Positions 36,242-44,510 of a stretch of DNA of 57,398 nt are shown piece by piece (within the stretch, counting starts at the first letter, position 1; the number at the start of each line of letters is the position of its first letter). Made by a program: the position numbers and the translations under genes. The notes below the pieces were generated by a model that was given only the letters and a program-made list of their open reading frames with translations, did no database searches and was not told where the DNA came from. The DNA comes from a bacterium (GTDB taxonomy: Bacteria; Krumholzibacteriota; Krumholzibacteriia; Krumholzibacteriales; Krumholzibacteriaceae), in the NCBI GenBank assembly GCA_020350885.1, contig CP070727.1:16161-73558 (forward strand), given 5' to 3'.

Positions 36242-36904
36242 TTATTGTTGTTCGATCTTGTCGGTCTTCTTCTCGACTTTTTCCACTTTTTTCGGAGGGA
36301 TTTTCTCTTTCTCGATCGTACGAGCCGATTTTACTATGACCGGTTTAACCGGCACATCCCGGTAACCGCTCTTTGTCGTGGTCTTCACGTTCTTGATCTT
36401 TTCGACGACTTCCGTACCCTCGACGACCTTACCGAAGACGGCGTAACCATAGCCCCTGGCGCTCGTATCCCTGTGATCGAGCGCGGTGTTGTCCTTGAGG
36501 TTGATAAAGAACTGGCTCGTTGCGCTGTTTATATCATTGGTGCGCGCCATGGAGAGTGTGTATTTGAGGTTCTTCAAATCATTTGTGGCCTCGTTCTTTA
36601 TCGGTGGGGCGGTGGCTTTCTTCATCATATCGGGTGTAAAACCGCCGCCCTGGACAACGAATGTCGGTATGACACGGTGGAAGATTGTTCCGTCGTAGAA
36701 CTTCTTGTCGACATAGTTCAGAAAGTTCTCAACGGTTATGGGGGCCTCGTTCGGGTAGAGCTCCACCGTGAAATTGCCGACGTTCGTTTCGAATAGTACC
36801 ATGGGATTTGTTTGTTTCTCCTTCTCCTCTGCAGAACAAGGTGTTACGAAGTAGCATGTAACACACAGAAAAAGCATGAGATAAAGGATCCGGGTAACTC
36901 GCAT
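36242..36904 (-). CDS. Exported cyclophilin-type peptidyl-prolyl isomerase
   Basis: A 220-residue protein. The ATG at 36904 is fixed by a near-perfect AGGAGGTGAT ribosome site and by the signal peptide that follows (ILYLMLFLCVTCYFVTPCSA, cleavage before EEKEK). The cyclophilin domain (about residues 32-195) has FHRVIPTFVVQGGG and SQFFINL active-site motifs. A Lys/Glu-rich tail (about 22 residues) follows. It would catalyse proline isomerisation during folding of periplasmic or outer-membrane proteins. The stretch upstream to 37048 is open in this frame but is leader, not coding. Confidence 0.92.
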   Translation of the reverse strand: MRVTRILYLMLFLCVTCYFVTPCSAEEKEKQTNPMVLFETNVGNFTVELYPNEAPITVENFLNYVDKKFYDGTIFHRVIPTFVVQGGGFTPDMMKKATAPPIKNEATNDLKNLKYTLSMARTNDINSATSQFFINLKDNTALDHRDTSARGYGYAVFGKVVEGTEVVEKIKNVKTTTKSGYRDVPVKPVIVKSARTIEKEKIPPKKVEKVEKKTDKIEQQ

Positions 36905-36936
36905 TGTTGAATCACCTCCTGTTTGTAAGCAATCGG

Positions 36937-36958
36937 TTACAGTGATTACTGTCAGTAA
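36937..36958. promoter_or_regulatory. Cluster of CAGTAA-type inverted repeats between cyclophilin and phzF genes
   Basis: Three related hexamers, TTACAG-N3-TTACTG-N1-CAGTAA, form overlapping palindromes in the cyclophilin leader. Two further CAGTAA-like copies lie nearby (36971-36977). This may be an operator or an mRNA structure. The regulator is unknown. Confidence 0.35.
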
Positions 36959-37090
36959 GTATAAAGATTCCTTACTGAAATAGAAAGAAAAATAGCACGT
37001 GAAATTTCGCTTTTCCAATTCCTGTCCGGTCTGGTACCATTTGTCCATTGGAAATACTGAGAGCGATCCGAATAATCAGGGGGAACGCAA

Positions 37091-37978
37091 ATGAGCCGCA
37101 AATATGTGTATGAACAAGTGGATGTCTTTACAAATAAACCACTTAGGGGCAATCAGCTTGCTGTATTCCACACGCCGGGCAAACTGACAAAAAGCCAGAT
37201 GCAGCTCATAGCCCGTGAAATGAACTTCTCCGAGTCAACCTTTGTCTACCCTTCGAGAGTGTCGGGAGCGGCTGCTAAGGTCCGGATCTTCACACCGTTC
37301 GAGGAGCTACCGTTCGCCGGTCACCCCACGCTGGGGACCGCCTATGTCCTTGCCTCAAGGTGGAAAGGAAAGAGGCCGGACAAGCTCGTGCTGGAGCTCG
37401 GGATCGGGGAGATCGAGGTCGATATCGAATACTCCGGCAGGAAGATACGACGGCTCGGGATGCACCAGAATGTCCCGCGTTTCGGCTCTGCGCTTCAAAA
37501 CCGGGGACAGGCCGCCCGTGCTCTCGGTGTCAAGCGGTTCGATATCCTCGGAGGCGGCGTTGTCTCGAACGGCCTCGATTTTCTCATTGTCGAGGTACAG
37601 AACGATGAAGCGGTGGAGCGCGCCCGACTCAACCTCGAGGAAGCGAGTATCGTTGTAAACAGGCACCGGGTAGTGGGCATCTATCTCTTCTCGCGCAACG
37701 AGGGAAAGAAGCTTCTCGTGCATGCGCGTTTCTTTGCGCCGACACTCGGGGTTCCGGAGGATCCCGCTACCGGGTCGGCGGCCGGCGCTCTCGGCGGCTA
37801 CCTTGCACGGATACTCAAGTTTCCACCTGAGCTACAGCTTCGGATCGAACAGGGCAAAGAGATGGGCAGGCCGAGTACGATAGAGGTCGATGTCCGGTGC
37901 GAGCGTGGTGTGGTCTTCAGTGTTACCGTCTCGGGACAGGTAGTGCGCGTCGGTGAGGGTACAATTGTTCTTTCCTGA
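37091..37978 (+). CDS. PhzF-family isomerase/epimerase-like protein
   Basis: A 295-residue protein with the two-lobed PhzF fold signatures: YEQVDVFTNKPLRGNQLAVF at the N-terminus, catalytic Glu in NFSEST (E48), FTPFEELPFAGHPTLGTAY, and EDPATGSAAGALGGYL in the C-terminal lobe. PhzF enzymes isomerise or epimerise small molecules, and most genomic members have unknown substrates. No phenazine genes are nearby. ATG with GGGGGA upstream. Divergent from the cyclophilin gene. A small TTTCC/GGAAA hairpin overlaps its stop codon. Confidence 0.92.
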   Translation: MSRKYVYEQVDVFTNKPLRGNQLAVFHTPGKLTKSQMQLIAREMNFSESTFVYPSRVSGAAAKVRIFTPFEELPFAGHPTLGTAYVLASRWKGKRPDKLVLELGIGEIEVDIEYSGRKIRRLGMHQNVPRFGSALQNRGQAARALGVKRFDILGGGVVSNGLDFLIVEVQNDEAVERARLNLEEASIVVNRHRVVGIYLFSRNEGKKLLVHARFFAPTLGVPEDPATGSAAGALGGYLARILKFPPELQLRIEQGKEMGRPSTIEVDVRCERGVVFSVTVSGQVVRVGEGTIVLS

Positions 37979-37988
37979 AGGAAAATGG

Positions 37989-38018
37989 TTTTCAAGTAGA
38001 TCGGCGATATGATATACT
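37989..38018 (+). promoter_or_regulatory. Predicted promoter downstream of phzF
   Basis: TTTTCA (37989-37994), an 18-nt spacer and TATACT (38013-38018) predict a transcript starting near 38025 with no protein gene on this strand before a terminator at 38149. Confidence 0.4.
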
Positions 38019-38024
38019 AGTACA

Positions 38025-38149
38025 GGATGGCTGGGAAGGGCTTGAAAGGCGCTTTCGTAAGCCGAGAAAAGAAAGCAAGTTATAACCGGGAAAGGATCTG
38101 AGGAGGTGGCCCGCGTGACCCCTTGTTGGATTTCTTTTCCGGTTTTTTT
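38025..38149 (+). ncRNA. Candidate small structured RNA or long 3' UTR of phzF
   Basis: About 125 nt. The first hairpin GGCTTGAAAG-GCG-CTTTC-GT-AAGCC (38039-38063) has two 5-bp helices. A second, longer helix pairs 38084-38095 with 38133-38144 (12 bp including two GU pairs) and runs into seven Ts (38143-38149). Inside it AGGAGGT pairs with ACCCCT. No match to SRP RNA, 6S, tmRNA or a known riboswitch is recognised. A dedicated promoter lies just upstream, but read-through from phzF cannot be excluded. Confidence 0.4.
38084..38149 (+). terminator. Intrinsic terminator
   Basis: A 12-bp stem (38084-38095 with 38133-38144) with an internally paired loop is followed by TTTTTTT. It ends transcription of phzF and/or the candidate small RNA before the convergent S9 peptidase gene. 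Confidence 0.7.
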
Positions 38150-38246
38150 ATGTGTGCCCGGTGGTGAATCACACCAGCCTATAGCATCGGATTGTCGGAT
38201 CCATCGCCGGGCAGCACCGTTTCGTTCTACATTCCCACCGGTCCGC

Positions 38247-40304
38247 TTACCGTAGATAGCCGGCAAACCATTCGTGGAGGGTCTTCCACCAGAGCTCAGC
38301 GTTCAGCGGCTTCCGGACGAAGTGATCCTCATCGGGGAAGAATAGGAGCTTCGATGGTACGCCGCGCCGCTGCAGCGCCGTGAAGAATTGGAGTCCTTCC
38401 GTGTAGGGTACCCGGAAATCCCGCTCCCCGTGGACGACCAGGCACGGGGTCCCGAAATCCGCCGCATAGTTATGAGGTGAGAACATCCGGTACATCTCCG
38501 GATTTGTCCATGGTGTTCCCTCGAACTCCCATTCGGGAAACCACAGTTCCTCCGTGGCCCCGTACATACTCGTCAGGTTGTACACACCGGCGTGGGAAAC
38601 GAGGCAGCAGAACCGCTGGGAGTGCCCCTCGATCCAATTGATCATATAACCACCGTAGGACGCACCGGCGGCGGCCATCCGGTCGGAGTCGATGAAGGGG
38701 AAGTGCGTGACCATGTAGTCGACGCCATTCATGATATCAACGTAGACTTTCCCCGCCCAGTCGCCGCTGATTTCATCGGTGAATTGCTGACCATATCCGG
38801 TGCTGCCTCTCGGATTCAGCATCGCTACGACATAGCCCGGGGAGGCGAACATCTGGGCATTCCAGCGCGGGTGGAAGTCGTCGCCGAACGCCCCCTGCGG
38901 CCCGCCGTGTATCAGGAGGATAAGCGGGTATCGTTTCCCCTCCTCGAATGTGGGTGGTTTCACGAGCATGCCGTGAACACGGGTTCCGCCCGCGCCGTCG
39001 TACCAGAACTCTTCGACCGAGTGCATCACCAGGTTTTCCAACACCTCCCCGTTGATATCCGTGAGCTGCTCGACCTTTTTACCCTTCGTCGTTGCGCGGT
39101 AGAGTTCTACGGGAGCCCGGACGCTCTGCCTGGCCAGGACGACATGTTTGCCGTCCGGAGTGACACGCAGGTTCGTGTCGTATCCTCCGGTTATGATGAA
39201 TGCAGCATCGTCCGCATGTATCGAAACCTTACCTATCGAATATCGCCCCCTGTCGGCCGTACTGAAATAGAGGATACGGCTGTTCGGATCCCAAGCGAAG
39301 CGCCCGATGCTGTAATCGAAATCTTCGGTCAGATTCTTCGTTTCTCCGGTCCTCCGGTCATAAAGCATCAGGCGGTGCCGGTCAGCTTCGAACCCGGGCC
39401 GCATCTGGGCGCGATAGGCGATGTAGCGACCGTCGGGGGAGTATCGCGGATTGTTGTCGTTCGAGCGGTTTCCATTGGTGATGGCGTTCGGCTTGCCGTC
39501 GGGCAATTCCATCAGGAAGAGGTCGTTGTTCGTAGAAACAGCGACGACCGGATCGGGATTCATCGTGAAACACAGCTCCGTGCCGTCAGGCGAGAAGTCG
39601 TAATCGCGCTCCCCCCCGAGTGAAATAGGGGGTACATCGGTATAACCCTTGTTGATCTCGAAAAACACCGTGCCCTTTACATCCGTGAGGATGAGATGAC
39701 TCCATCTACCCTCTCGCCAATGGTTCCAGTGCCGGTAGATGAGGTGATCGATGAGACGGGCCTTCACTTCACCGTTTTCGTATTCATCGAGCTTCTCACG
39801 GTTGCATTCGACGAATCCCTCATCGGATTCACTGCATCCGGGGTAGACCCGGGAGGTAAAGGCGATCCATTTCCCGTCGGGTGAGCAGAGGGGAGCGGAG
39901 GCCCCGGTCGGAAAATCAGTGATTCGTTGCGCCTCGCCGCCGTCTGTAGGTATCATCCATATCTGCGGCGTGCCTTCACGGTCGGATATGAATGCAAGGT
40001 ATTTGCCGTCAGCCGACCAGCAAGGTGAGTAGTCGTTACCATCGCTTCGAACATACTTCCAGACATCGCCTCCTTTCACAGGCACCAGATAGATGTCGGT
40101 GTTCGAGGAGTTCTCCTCCTTGCAGAGCCAGGTAACCTCGAAGGCGATCCAGCGGCCGTCGGGGGAGAGTTCAAAACTCCCCACACGACCGAGCGAGATA
40201 AAATCATCAAACGTGATTGCGTGTGGCTCGTCCGCTGTGAGCAAGGCCGGCGCAGATACGATCGTTGCAATGAGCACCATTGCGGTCATAACGGAGTATT
40301 TCAT
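38247..40304 (-). CDS. Exported S9-family prolyl oligopeptidase-like serine peptidase
   Basis: A 685-residue protein. The ATG at 40304 has GAGGAGG upstream and yields a signal peptide (VMTAMVLIATIVSAPALLTA). The N-terminal beta-propeller (about residues 30-400) has repeated SPDGRWIAF/SPDGKWIAF blades. The C-terminal alpha/beta hydrolase has nucleophile GASYGGY, Asp in HGERDFRVP and His in DEDHFVRKP. The layout fits dipeptidyl or acylaminoacyl peptidases of S9B/C that digest short peptides in the periplasm. Monocistronic. It converges on the candidate small RNA and diverges from the ABC operon. Confidence 0.93.
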   Translation of the reverse strand: MKYSVMTAMVLIATIVSAPALLTADEPHAITFDDFISLGRVGSFELSPDGRWIAFEVTWLCKEENSSNTDIYLVPVKGGDVWKYVRSDGNDYSPCWSADGKYLAFISDREGTPQIWMIPTDGGEAQRITDFPTGASAPLCSPDGKWIAFTSRVYPGCSESDEGFVECNREKLDEYENGEVKARLIDHLIYRHWNHWREGRWSHLILTDVKGTVFFEINKGYTDVPPISLGGERDYDFSPDGTELCFTMNPDPVVAVSTNNDLFLMELPDGKPNAITNGNRSNDNNPRYSPDGRYIAYRAQMRPGFEADRHRLMLYDRRTGETKNLTEDFDYSIGRFAWDPNSRILYFSTADRGRYSIGKVSIHADDAAFIITGGYDTNLRVTPDGKHVVLARQSVRAPVELYRATTKGKKVEQLTDINGEVLENLVMHSVEEFWYDGAGGTRVHGMLVKPPTFEEGKRYPLILLIHGGPQGAFGDDFHPRWNAQMFASPGYVVAMLNPRGSTGYGQQFTDEISGDWAGKVYVDIMNGVDYMVTHFPFIDSDRMAAAGASYGGYMINWIEGHSQRFCCLVSHAGVYNLTSMYGATEELWFPEWEFEGTPWTNPEMYRMFSPHNYAADFGTPCLVVHGERDFRVPYTEGLQFFTALQRRGVPSKLLFFPDEDHFVRKPLNAELWWKTLHEWFAGYLR

Positions 40305-40339
40305 CCGAGTCCTCCTCGTTGAAGGTATTATTTGATCAG

Positions 40340-40497
40340 TACACATACCGAAACATCTATGGAACGACGGGCGTATTGTAGGGAAAGAAGCAGAGGGGTG
40401 CAATCTCTATGTGACGTGTAGCTGGCTTGCATTTCGTATGGATTCATGTAGTATGGTTGCACCGTGTTGTCGCGATCCGATACACATATCGAAATAC
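40340..40497. repeat. Paired direct repeats in the S9 peptidase/ABC divergent region
   Basis: TACACATACCGAAACAT (40340-40356) and TACACATATCGAAATAC (40481-40497) match at 14 of 17 positions and lie 141 bp apart, one near each divergent gene start. They could be binding sites for a shared regulator. Confidence 0.45.
40427..40454 (+). promoter_or_regulatory. Predicted promoter of the ABC-2 operon
   Basis: TTGCAT (40427-40432), a 16-nt spacer and TAGTAT (40449-40454) lie about 75 nt upstream of the ATPase start. One of the TACACATA repeats falls in the leader. Confidence 0.45.
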
Positions 40498-40530
40498 TAC
40501 GCCGTCATAGCTCCACCCTGGAGGAATTGA

Positions 40531-41448
40531 ATGATAGAGGTAAAGGATATCAGGAAGTCGTTCGGTGACGTGCAGGCCCTGAAGGGGATCGGTTTCACTG
40601 TAAGGGAAGGGGAGATTTACGGTTTTCTCGGACCGAACGGTGCAGGCAAGACGACGGCAATATCGATTATCTCCGGGCTGTTGCTCCCCGATTCGGGTTC
40701 GGTGACGATCGCCGGCATGGATATTCGCAAGGAAGGCCGGAAGATCCGCAACATTCTCGGTGTCATTCCCCAGGAGATCGCACTGTACGAGGAGCTCACC
40801 GCCCGGGAGAATCTCCACTTCTGGGGTGGTCTCTACGGCCTGTCCGGCAGAGAGCTGCATGATGCATCGACACAGGTACTCGAGATGGTTGGATTGAGCG
40901 AACGGGCGGATGATCCGGTCAGTCAGTATTCGGGAGGGATGAAGCGGCGTATCAATCTCTGCATCGGGCTCATTCACCGCCCCCAGATCATATTGCTCGA
41001 CGAGCCGACACTCGGTATCGATCCGCAGGCCAGAATCAACATCCTCGGTATAATCAAGAGCGAGGTCTCACAGGGAAAGACCGTTATCTATACGACCCAC
41101 TACCTGGAGGAGGCCGAGAATCTCTGCGAGCGGATCGCGATCATCGATGATGGTGAGATAAAGGCGGAAGGTACACTGGGTGAGCTTACCCAGCTCGTCG
41201 GCGAGAAGGATCTCGTTACGATAAACGGCACTTTCACCAGTGATCAGGCAAGGAATTTTCTCGAGGGTGTGGCGGTGGATCACCTCGAGGATAATATGGT
41301 CAGGGTGCTCGTCTCGGAGTCGAGCGCGATCAGCAGGCTTCTCGAACGGTTCTTCACGGCCGGAGTGAGCGTGGGTGAGGTCTCCATAAAGGAACCGAGC
41401 CTGGAGAGTGTCTTCATCAAGCTCACCGGCAGGGAGCTCAGGGATTAG
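40531..41448 (+). CDS. ABC-2-type exporter ATPase
   Basis: A 305-residue ATPase with Walker A GPNGAGKTT, signature YSGGMKRR, Walker B IILLDEPTLGIDP and H-loop TTHYLEEAE. The C-terminal extension of about 80 residues is typical of drug/polyketide-type (DrrA, NatA, CcmA-like) ATPases. GGAGG ribosome site. First gene of an operon with two ABC-2 permeases. The substrate is unknown; drug, lipid or Na+ export are the usual choices. Confidence 0.95.
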   Translation: MIEVKDIRKSFGDVQALKGIGFTVREGEIYGFLGPNGAGKTTAISIISGLLLPDSGSVTIAGMDIRKEGRKIRNILGVIPQEIALYEELTARENLHFWGGLYGLSGRELHDASTQVLEMVGLSERADDPVSQYSGGMKRRINLCIGLIHRPQIILLDEPTLGIDPQARINILGIIKSEVSQGKTVIYTTHYLEEAENLCERIAIIDDGEIKAEGTLGELTQLVGEKDLVTINGTFTSDQARNFLEGVAVDHLEDNMVRVLVSESSAISRLLERFFTAGVSVGEVSIKEPSLESVFIKLTGRELRD

Positions 41449-41461
41449 GCAGGTAACCGCA

Positions 41462-42730
41462 TTGAGGTACATTCTGCTCCTCCTCTCAAACGATGTGCGT
41501 AGAAGGCTTCGCAGCCCCCTTGCTGTGATCCTTATGATGTGCATCCCACTGGTAATAACACTGATCATCGGCCTCGTCTTCGGGCGGTCGGGTACCGTCG
41601 AGCTTCCCCGTATCAAGGTGCTCCTCCTTGACAAGGATCAGGGATTCTTCGGTGACTTCCTGGCTTCGGGGATGCAGCAGGGTGAGCTGGCGGAGATGAT
41701 AGAGCTTGTCCCGGTGGAGGAGGCCGTTGGCTTGGAGATGATGCAAAAGGGCAAAGCCTCGGCCATGATCGAGATCCCCGAAGGTTTTACCAACGATCTC
41801 CTCGATCACAAGCAGGTCGAGTTGCGGATCACGAAGAATCCTTCGGAGGCGTTCCTGCCCATGATTGCAGAGGAAGTTACGAGAACTATGGCGTTGATCC
41901 TCGATGGTGGGATGAGGATATTCGCCGGCCCCGTAGGGCAGATACGCTCCATCCTCGAGGACGGCCGCTGGCCGACTGGGATGGATCTCCAGGGGATGCT
42001 CGATGGAGCGAGGGACAGATTACTCCTCGTAAACGATTACATCAGCGATTCGCTCATCACATACAGGACGGAGGTGGTCTCTGAAGAGGAGAAAGAGGAA
42101 GAAGCCGGGTTCAATGTATTCGCATATGTGCTGCCCGGAAGCATGCTGATCGGCCTGCTCTTCATCAGCGAGATCGCCATGCGTGACCTGCTTCGTGAAG
42201 GACGCACCGGAACGCTCGCACGGCTCTTTACGACACCGGTCGAGGGCGAGCATATCGTGACTGCAAAGATCCTATCGACGTTCGTAATCACCGCCGCTGC
42301 CTCTGTGGTGCTTCTCTTGATCGGGCGCTTTGGATTCGGGATTGCGCTGGGGAGGCCCGCGCCCTTGATCCTGCAATTGGTGGGGACGATCCTCATGTGC
42401 ACGGGTGTTATTACCTTCTTTTACGGATTTCTGCGATCGGAGCGGGCCGCCGACGCCGTGCTCTCAGTTGTGATCATAATCATGTGCCTTTTCGGAGGGA
42501 GTATGGTTCCCATCGAGCAGATGGGGCGGACGATGCTTCGGGTGGGGCGTTTTTCTCCTGTCTTCTGGGCGATCAACGGGTTCAAGAGGATACTCGTCGA
42601 GGATATGGGCCTCAGGGAGATAGTGCCCAACCTGATCGTGCTGTATTCGCTCGGTATCGTGACGATTCTTGCCGGTGCCATTCTGCTGAAACGCAGGGTA
42701 CGGAGGGGGGGGTGGTCGGGCAGTGCGTAA
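41462..42730 (+). CDS. ABC-2-type permease subunit 1
   Basis: About 422 residues. TM1 near the N-terminus, a large extracytoplasmic domain (about residues 45-250) and five C-terminal helices with the ABC-2 pattern (FGGSMVPIEQMGR). The start is uncertain: TTG at 41462, 13 nt after the ATPase stop, has CAGG-like sequence upstream, while a GTG at 41408 would overlap the ATPase gene by 41 bp with poor ribosome-site spacing. The 3' end overlaps the next permease by 8 bp. Heterodimer with that subunit expected. Confidence 0.88.
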   Translation: MRYILLLLSNDVRRRLRSPLAVILMMCIPLVITLIIGLVFGRSGTVELPRIKVLLLDKDQGFFGDFLASGMQQGELAEMIELVPVEEAVGLEMMQKGKASAMIEIPEGFTNDLLDHKQVELRITKNPSEAFLPMIAEEVTRTMALILDGGMRIFAGPVGQIRSILEDGRWPTGMDLQGMLDGARDRLLLVNDYISDSLITYRTEVVSEEEKEEEAGFNVFAYVLPGSMLIGLLFISEIAMRDLLREGRTGTLARLFTTPVEGEHIVTAKILSTFVITAAASVVLLLIGRFGFGIALGRPAPLILQLVGTILMCTGVITFFYGFLRSERAADAVLSVVIIIMCLFGGSMVPIEQMGRTMLRVGRFSPVFWAINGFKRILVEDMGLREIVPNLIVLYSLGIVTILAGAILLKRRVRRGGWSGSA

Positions 42731-43955
42731 AGGTTCGCTGTGGATCATCTCGCGAATCGCTGCGTGCGATTTCAAGCTTACCTGGAAGGAGCGGAGCACT
42801 ATATTCTGGATCTTCGTGATGCCGCTCGCATTCACGCTCTTCTTCGGCCTCTCCTTCCGCCGCGGTTCGCGATCCGGTCCCAGCGCACAGTTGACAATCG
42901 AGAACAACGATACGGGGTTCCTCTCGGAGGATCTCATCGACGCCCTCCGGGCCGAGAACCTGAGTATCGTGGACGAGCTGCCCGAGGGTGAGAACGCTAT
43001 ACGGACGCTCGTTATACCCGCCGATTTCACGAAGCGGGTGCTGAACAGGGAGCAGACCGTTCTCCTCGTAAAACGCGAGGAGGATGCGAACATCAACGCG
43101 AGCGAGGCGGCTTCGGCGGCTATCTTCAAAGGCATCGTCAGGGTCACTGCGAGCCTGGTCGAGCTCGAGGCGGATATCGTAGCCGGGGATGACGAGCGCT
43201 TCACCAATGTTGGCGATAGCATCTCGGGGAGCCTCTGGCTGCTCGTTGGGGGGAGCCCCGGGGATTTGGAATCGATCGAAGCGCGGATCGACTCACTCCT
43301 CGTACGCGAGCCACTCGTGACGGTCCGGTCCGCCAAGGCGGGTGGTGGCGCCCCGATCCCTATGGGTTTTCAGGGTTCCGTGCCCGGGAATCTGGTGATG
43401 TTCGTACTCATGGCCATGGTGTTCAGCGGGGCGTATATATCGTTGGAACGCCAGACCGGTATACTCAGGCGGATCGGTATGACACCGGCGAGCAGGGGAG
43501 AGGTCATAATCGGAAAGATACTCGGGAGGGTCTACGTTGCCTGCCTCCAGATCGCCTTCCTGCTTCTCGTCGGGAAGTTCGTGTTCAGGATCACACTCGG
43601 TAACAGTCCCCATACGCTCATCCTTATCATGGTCGCCTTTGCATTCTGCACTGGCGCCTTCTCGATATTCTTCGGTTCCTTCTTCAAGAATCCCGATCAG
43701 GTGACCGGGTTCGCCATTATCACCACACTCGTGATGTCCGCGCTCGGCGGATGCTGGTGGCCGCTTGAAGTCGTCTCGAGGCCGTTTAAGATCGTCGCGT
43801 TCCTGTTGCCGACGGGATGGGCGATAAACGGCATTCATAAGGTGATCTCATTCGGATACGGATTCACCGAGGCCGCTATGAATGTAGTGGTTCTTTTCGC
43901 ATTCGGCCTCCTCTTTATACTGTTGGGTGCGCGGAAGCTCAAGTGGATGAACTGA
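42723..43955 (+). CDS. ABC-2-type permease subunit 2
   Basis: A 410-residue paralogue-like permease with the same layout: N-terminal helix, periplasmic domain (about residues 45-215), then five or six helices ending with GGCWWPLEVVSRPFK and LPTGWAINGIHK. GTG start overlapping the previous gene by 8 bp indicates translational coupling. It completes a transporter with the ATPase and subunit 1. A hairpin terminator follows at 44050-44071. Confidence 0.9.
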   Translation: MRKGSLWIISRIAACDFKLTWKERSTIFWIFVMPLAFTLFFGLSFRRGSRSGPSAQLTIENNDTGFLSEDLIDALRAENLSIVDELPEGENAIRTLVIPADFTKRVLNREQTVLLVKREEDANINASEAASAAIFKGIVRVTASLVELEADIVAGDDERFTNVGDSISGSLWLLVGGSPGDLESIEARIDSLLVREPLVTVRSAKAGGGAPIPMGFQGSVPGNLVMFVLMAMVFSGAYISLERQTGILRRIGMTPASRGEVIIGKILGRVYVACLQIAFLLLVGKFVFRITLGNSPHTLILIMVAFAFCTGAFSIFFGSFFKNPDQVTGFAIITTLVMSALGGCWWPLEVVSRPFKIVAFLLPTGWAINGIHKVISFGYGFTEAAMNVVVLFAFGLLFILLGARKLKWMN

Positions 43956-44044
43956 TACAATCCGTGTGAACGGTCTTTCGCCCGTGATGAGCGGGGTGTA
44001 GCAGGATGTGGTGGATAGGCCGTGCCGGCCGGTAGAGATAAAAG

Positions 44045-44210
44045 GAATCGGAGGAACGATACCGTTCCTCCGTTTCTTCCTCGGGGAGGCTCCCTCCTAC
44101 GTAACCCTATAAATTTCAGCAAGCTCTCAGAGGGATCGTGAACCTTACCCCTCGAACGACCGCCGTTGGTGCAACCCCTCCGTCTGCCTCGTTGTGCGTT
44201 GATATCCTTT
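44045..44210 (-). ncRNA. Candidate small RNA driven by the conserved element at 44220-44242
   Basis: The minus-strand stretch between the promoter-like element (44242-44220) and the hairpin at 44071-44050 followed by CCTTTTATC is about 160 nt. It has no convincing coding frame and contains an ATG immediately followed by a stop. The arrangement promoter-like element, short spacer, terminator is that of a small RNA gene. No family is recognised. The intergenic span 43956-44510 otherwise holds only repeats. Confidence 0.3.
44050..44071. terminator. Strong hairpin terminator after the ABC operon
   Basis: A perfect 9-bp stem GGAGGAACG/CGTTCCTCC with an ATAC loop. Pyrimidine-rich sequence follows on the plus strand (GTTTCTTCC), and GATTCCTTTTATC follows on the minus strand, so it may act in both directions. 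Confidence 0.7.
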
Positions 44211-44219
44211 ACATATAAA

Positions 44220-44242
44220 TTAGACGGTCGTTTTTCGGATTT
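44220..44242 (-). promoter_or_regulatory. Conserved promoter-like element B (AAATCC-N11-GTCTAA)
   Basis: On the minus strand AAATCC and GTCTAA are separated by 11 nt, exactly as in element A upstream of the anti-sigma gene (48362-48384); 18 of 23 positions agree and both are followed by an AT-rich TTATA-like stretch. It may be a promoter of the sigma factor encoded at 48468-49325 (inference). Confidence 0.5.
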
Positions 44243-44354
44243 GGACACTTGGTAACAAAGTTTTTTAATCATTTCTTCATAGAGGAAGCCAACTGATTTT
44301 ATTTGAGATAGTTATGGTGTGCCGTTATACGGCTGCATTGTGTTTAACCGGCAG

Positions 44355-44461
44355 GGGGATGGGCGGTATCGACGGGCCGGGCGGGTATCGCTGCCCGCTG
44401 ATTGCCGTGCAAATTGTGATGGTGTCCACCTCCAGGGGATAGGCGGTATCGACGGGCCGGG
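44355..44461. repeat. 27-bp direct repeat pair
   Basis: 44355-44381 and 44435-44461 match at 26 of 27 positions (core GGCGGTATCGACGGGCCGGG), 80 bp apart, downstream of the CHAT gene. Neither copy is in a coding frame. Function unknown. Confidence 0.75.
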
Positions 44462-44510
44462 TAATTATCACAGTCCGGTGACCACCGAGTGACCGGCTCT
44501 GGGGCCTGCC

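Noticed and set aside
38025..38149. SRP RNA, 6S RNA or known riboswitch
   Set aside because: The conserved GGAAGCAG-type SRP loop and known aptamer cores are absent; kept only as an unclassified RNA candidate.
38592..39623. 343-codon plus-strand open frame
   Set aside because: Antisense to the S9 peptidase gene whose catalytic motifs are intact.
43835..44272. 145-codon minus-strand open frame after the ABC operon
   Set aside because: Runs across a promoter-like element, a terminator hairpin and into the ABC permease; Arg/Pro-rich translation with no motif.
44355..44461. CRISPR array
   Set aside because: Only two repeat copies with a GC-rich non-CRISPR core and no cas genes; the CHAT protein here is not next to Csx/Cas genes.
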